A DNA stretch of 64,000 bases from Cupriavidus necator (GTDB lineage: Bacteria > Pseudomonadota > Gammaproteobacteria > Burkholderiales > Burkholderiaceae): positions 2,046,001 through 2,110,000 of the forward strand of contig CP074390.1 in NCBI GenBank assembly GCA_022041995.1, read 5' to 3'. The notes under the pieces are model-generated. The model was not told the DNA's origin and ran no database searches. It saw only the letters and a list, made by a program, of their open reading frames with translations. A program made the translations under genes and the position numbers. Shown in pieces: positions 62,151 to 64,000 of this stretch. The stretch's first letter is position 1, and the number at the start of each line of letters is the position of its first letter.

Positions 62151-63692
62151 ATGGCCGGCATGATCGACACCGCACAACTCCAGGGCATGAACGCAGACCA
62201 ACTGCGGGCGCTGGCCATGGATTTGATGTCAGAAGTGCGGGCGCGGGATAGTGAGTTGCGCCTTAAAGATACCCGCATCGCTCAGCTCACGCATGAGATG
62301 GCTGTGTTGAAACGGTGGAAGTTCGCCGCCCGTAGCGAGAAGCTTCCAACCGAGCAACAGAGCTTGCTTGACGAAGCCATCGACGCAGACCTGATCGCCA
62401 TCGAGCACGAGCTCGAACAGCTCGCCAGCAAACCGAAGAACGAGCCCCTGCCGAACAAACCGCGCCGTGCGCCGCTGCCGCCGAATCTGCCGCGTGTCGA
62501 AGTTCGCCATGAACCGACGTCGACCACGTGTGGTTGCGGCTGTCAGCTCAAGCGCATTGGCGAAGACGTCAGCGAGAAGCTGGACTATACGCCCGGCGTG
62601 TTCACCGTCGAGCGTCATGTGCGCGGCAAATGGGTGTGCGCGCAGTGCGAAACGCTGACGCAGGCCCCGGTGCCGGCCCAGGTGATCGACAAGGGAATCC
62701 CTACCGCCGGATTGCTTGCGCAGGTGCTGGTAGCCAAATACAACGATCACTTGCCTCTATATCGGCAGGAACGCATCTTCGAGCGCGCAGGCCTGGCCAT
62801 TCCGCGGTCCACGCTCGCGCAATGGGTCGGCATGTGCGGCGTGCAACTACAGCCACTGGTGGACGCGCTCAAGGAGCAGATTCTGCAACATCGAGTGCTG
62901 CATGCCGACGAGACGCCGGTGGCCATGCTCAGTCCCGGTAAGGGCAAGACGCAACGCGCCTACCTGTGGACGTATTGCCCCGGGGCCTTCGAGGATCTGC
63001 GCGCAGTGGTGTACGACTTCGCCGACAGTCGCGCGGGCGAGCATGCGAGAAACTTCCTTGGCAACTGGAAAGGCCAGCTCGTCTGCGACGACTTCACCGG
63101 TTATAAGGCGCTGTTTGCCCAGGGCATTACCGAGTTAGGTTGCATGGCGCACGCGAGACGTAAGTTTTACGACCTCCACGCAGCGAGCAAAAGTCAGATC
63201 GCACAGGATGCTCTGCAGTACATAGGTGAGCTCTACGAGATCGAGCGGGAAGTGCAGCAGGTTGCTGCACAATTGCGGCTGGAAATCCGGCAACAACGCG
63301 CCCGGCCGATTGCCGATGCGCTCCACGCCTGGATGACCGGGCAACGCGCTCGCGTGAGCGAGGGATCCGCTATCGCCAAAGCGCTGGACTACAGTTTGCG
63401 GCGATGGACTGCCCTGACGCGGTACCTCGAGGATCCGCAAGTCCCGATCGATAACAACTGGTGCGAAAACCAGATCCGTCCGGTTGCTCTCGGCCGGAGC
63501 AATTGGCTCTTTGCGGGATCGCTTCGGGCAGGCCGTCGCGCTGCTGCGGCCATGAGCCTCCTTCAGTCAGCGAGGCTGAACGGTCACGATCCCTACGCCT
63601 ATCTCAAAGACGTTCTCGCACGACTGCCAACGCAGCCCGCAAGTCGCCTCGAGGAGCTTCTGCCCCATCACTGGCAGCTCCCGCAGCCCTGA
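62151..63692 (+). CDS. tnpC: IS66-family transposase TnpC
   Basis: 513 residues, full length (start ATG 62151 or 62160). N-terminal coiled-coil (LRLKDTRIAQLTHEMAVLKRWKFAARSEKL), a zinc-binding segment with paired cysteines (TTCGCGCQLKRIGEDVSEKLDYTPGVFTVERHVRGKWVCAQCET), then the DDE domain. The acidic residues are in LHADETPVAML, LVCDDFTGYKAL and VPIDNNWCENQIRPVALGRSNWLFAGS. It catalyses transposition. It begins 58 nt after tnpB and ends 38 nt before the right inverted repeat. Confidence 0.95.
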   Translation: MAGMIDTAQLQGMNADQLRALAMDLMSEVRARDSELRLKDTRIAQLTHEMAVLKRWKFAARSEKLPTEQQSLLDEAIDADLIAIEHELEQLASKPKNEPLPNKPRRAPLPPNLPRVEVRHEPTSTTCGCGCQLKRIGEDVSEKLDYTPGVFTVERHVRGKWVCAQCETLTQAPVPAQVIDKGIPTAGLLAQVLVAKYNDHLPLYRQERIFERAGLAIPRSTLAQWVGMCGVQLQPLVDALKEQILQHRVLHADETPVAMLSPGKGKTQRAYLWTYCPGAFEDLRAVVYDFADSRAGEHARNFLGNWKGQLVCDDFTGYKALFAQGITELGCMAHARRKFYDLHAASKSQIAQDALQYIGELYEIEREVQQVAAQLRLEIRQQRARPIADALHAWMTGQRARVSEGSAIAKALDYSLRRWTALTRYLEDPQVPIDNNWCENQIRPVALGRSNWLFAGSLRAGRRAAAAMSLLQSARLNGHDPYAYLKDVLARLPTQPASRLEELLPHHWQLPQP

Positions 63693-63730
63693 GCGGCGCT
63701 GTCGTCAAGACGGGATCACCGCGCGCTTAC

Positions 63731-64000
63731 TGTTGCCGTTCCTAAACTCCCAGAGCATCCGAACCGCCCCGAACCAGCGGTGAGGCTGCGCAACGGAGAG
63801 TGTCGCTCCGGTCACCCGGATGGCTTTTTGAGATCGAGACGGAGCGTTATGTCGCTGAGTTGGAGCGACGGGAGGCATCGCATCTTCAGCGACCTATGGG
63901 GATGAATGGGCGATGGCCATCGCAAGGCTGCTGGATGATCGGCTGGTCGCGCTGACACGTGCCGGCAAGCTGACGCCCGGCGACATGGTAGCGTTGGTCA
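63731..64000 (+). other. Right flank of the IS66 element with a partial open frame
   Basis: Starts with the second copy of the 8-bp target duplication. A frame from ATG 63913 (MAIARLLDDRLVALTRAGKLTPGDMVALV) is open to the window end and reads like the start or middle of a real protein, but I cannot name it. A neighbouring frame (ETERYVAELERREASHLQ) just upstream may belong to the same gene after an indel. Confidence 0.3.

Larger units (their letters stand above)
61295..63730 (+). mobile_element. Complete IS66-family insertion sequence, 2436 bp
   Basis: The ends are inverted repeats starting GTAAGCG: left GTAAGCG..CCCGTCTT (61295-61318), right complement GTAAGCG..CCCGTCTT (63707-63730). An exact 8-bp direct repeat TGTTGCCG flanks it (61287-61294 and 63731-63738), the size made by IS66 elements. 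All three genes tnpA, tnpB and tnpC are intact and overlapping or closely spaced. It looks recent and potentially active. Confidence 0.95.

Noticed and set aside
1..64000. CRISPR array, tRNA, rRNA or integrase attachment site
   Set aside because: No regularly spaced repeats, cloverleaf-like CCA ends or rRNA-like stretches were seen on reading through; a dedicated search was not possible.

Overview
The window looks like accessory or catabolic-island DNA from a beta-proteobacterium of the Burkholderiaceae (Cupriavidus/Ralstonia-like). This is an inference from high GC, a Burkholderiales-type trimeric porin, branched-chain-type ABC transporters linked to acyl-CoA catabolism, and the IS content. 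No rRNA, tRNA or CRISPR array was seen.

Layout. (1) 0.6-3.2 kb: a porin gene split by a complete IS3-family element with a 3-bp target duplication. (2) 3.6-6.5 kb: a PaaG-like enoyl-CoA hydratase/isomerase and a CoA-transferase, facing a MarR repressor. (3) 7.1-20.5 kb, plus strand: FadH-like dienoyl-CoA reductase, acyl-CoA ligase, BadH, BadI, a crotonase, a large acyl-CoA dehydrogenase, and a complete Liv-type ABC importer. (4) 20.6-32.3 kb, minus strand: a tightly packed 11-gene acyl-CoA operon (family III CoA-transferase, BadI-like hydrolase, AliA-like ligase, hydratase, SDR, acyl-CoA dehydrogenase, two hydroxyacyl-CoA dehydrogenase parts, racemase-like CaiB, quinone oxidoreductase, PaaH). 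It faces a sigma-54 activator across a palindromic pair of sigma-54 promoters. (5) 34.3-42.5 kb: an Lrp regulator divergent from an indolepyruvate oxidoreductase, then an aminotransferase, two DUF1330 genes, PanB and a quinone oxidoreductase. (6) 42.7-54 kb: an aromatic-acid MFS transporter, decayed gene pieces, a DPFTDG-repeat secreted peptide, ProC, an Ach1-type CoA-transferase, a tautomerase, a secreted alpha/beta hydrolase and LysR. (7) 54.9-64 kb: a mobile region with an IS1182-family transposase, a TcmP / three-Cys DUF5131 / second TcmP / cyclodeaminase-like cluster, and a complete IS66 element with an 8-bp target duplication.

How it works together. Regions 2-4 carry everything expected for uptake and CoA-dependent breakdown of an alicyclic acid by the BadH/BadI route (2-hydroxy- to 2-ketocyclohexanecarboxyl-CoA, ring opening to pimeloyl-CoA) and following beta-oxidation. 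No thiolase is present in the window. Four genes or operons (3.7, 7.1, 44.1 and 48.8 kb) share one promoter design: an ATGATC-like block fused to a TTGAC -35 box, a 17-nt spacer and a -10. This points to a common regulator, possibly the MarR protein. The 11-gene operon is instead under sigma-54.

Caution: seven frameshifts occur at 4-nt C or G runs, and each is repaired by one extra base. They may be sequencing errors rather than gene decay. The least explained locus is the TcmP/DUF5131/cyclodeaminase cluster at 56.8-60.9 kb.
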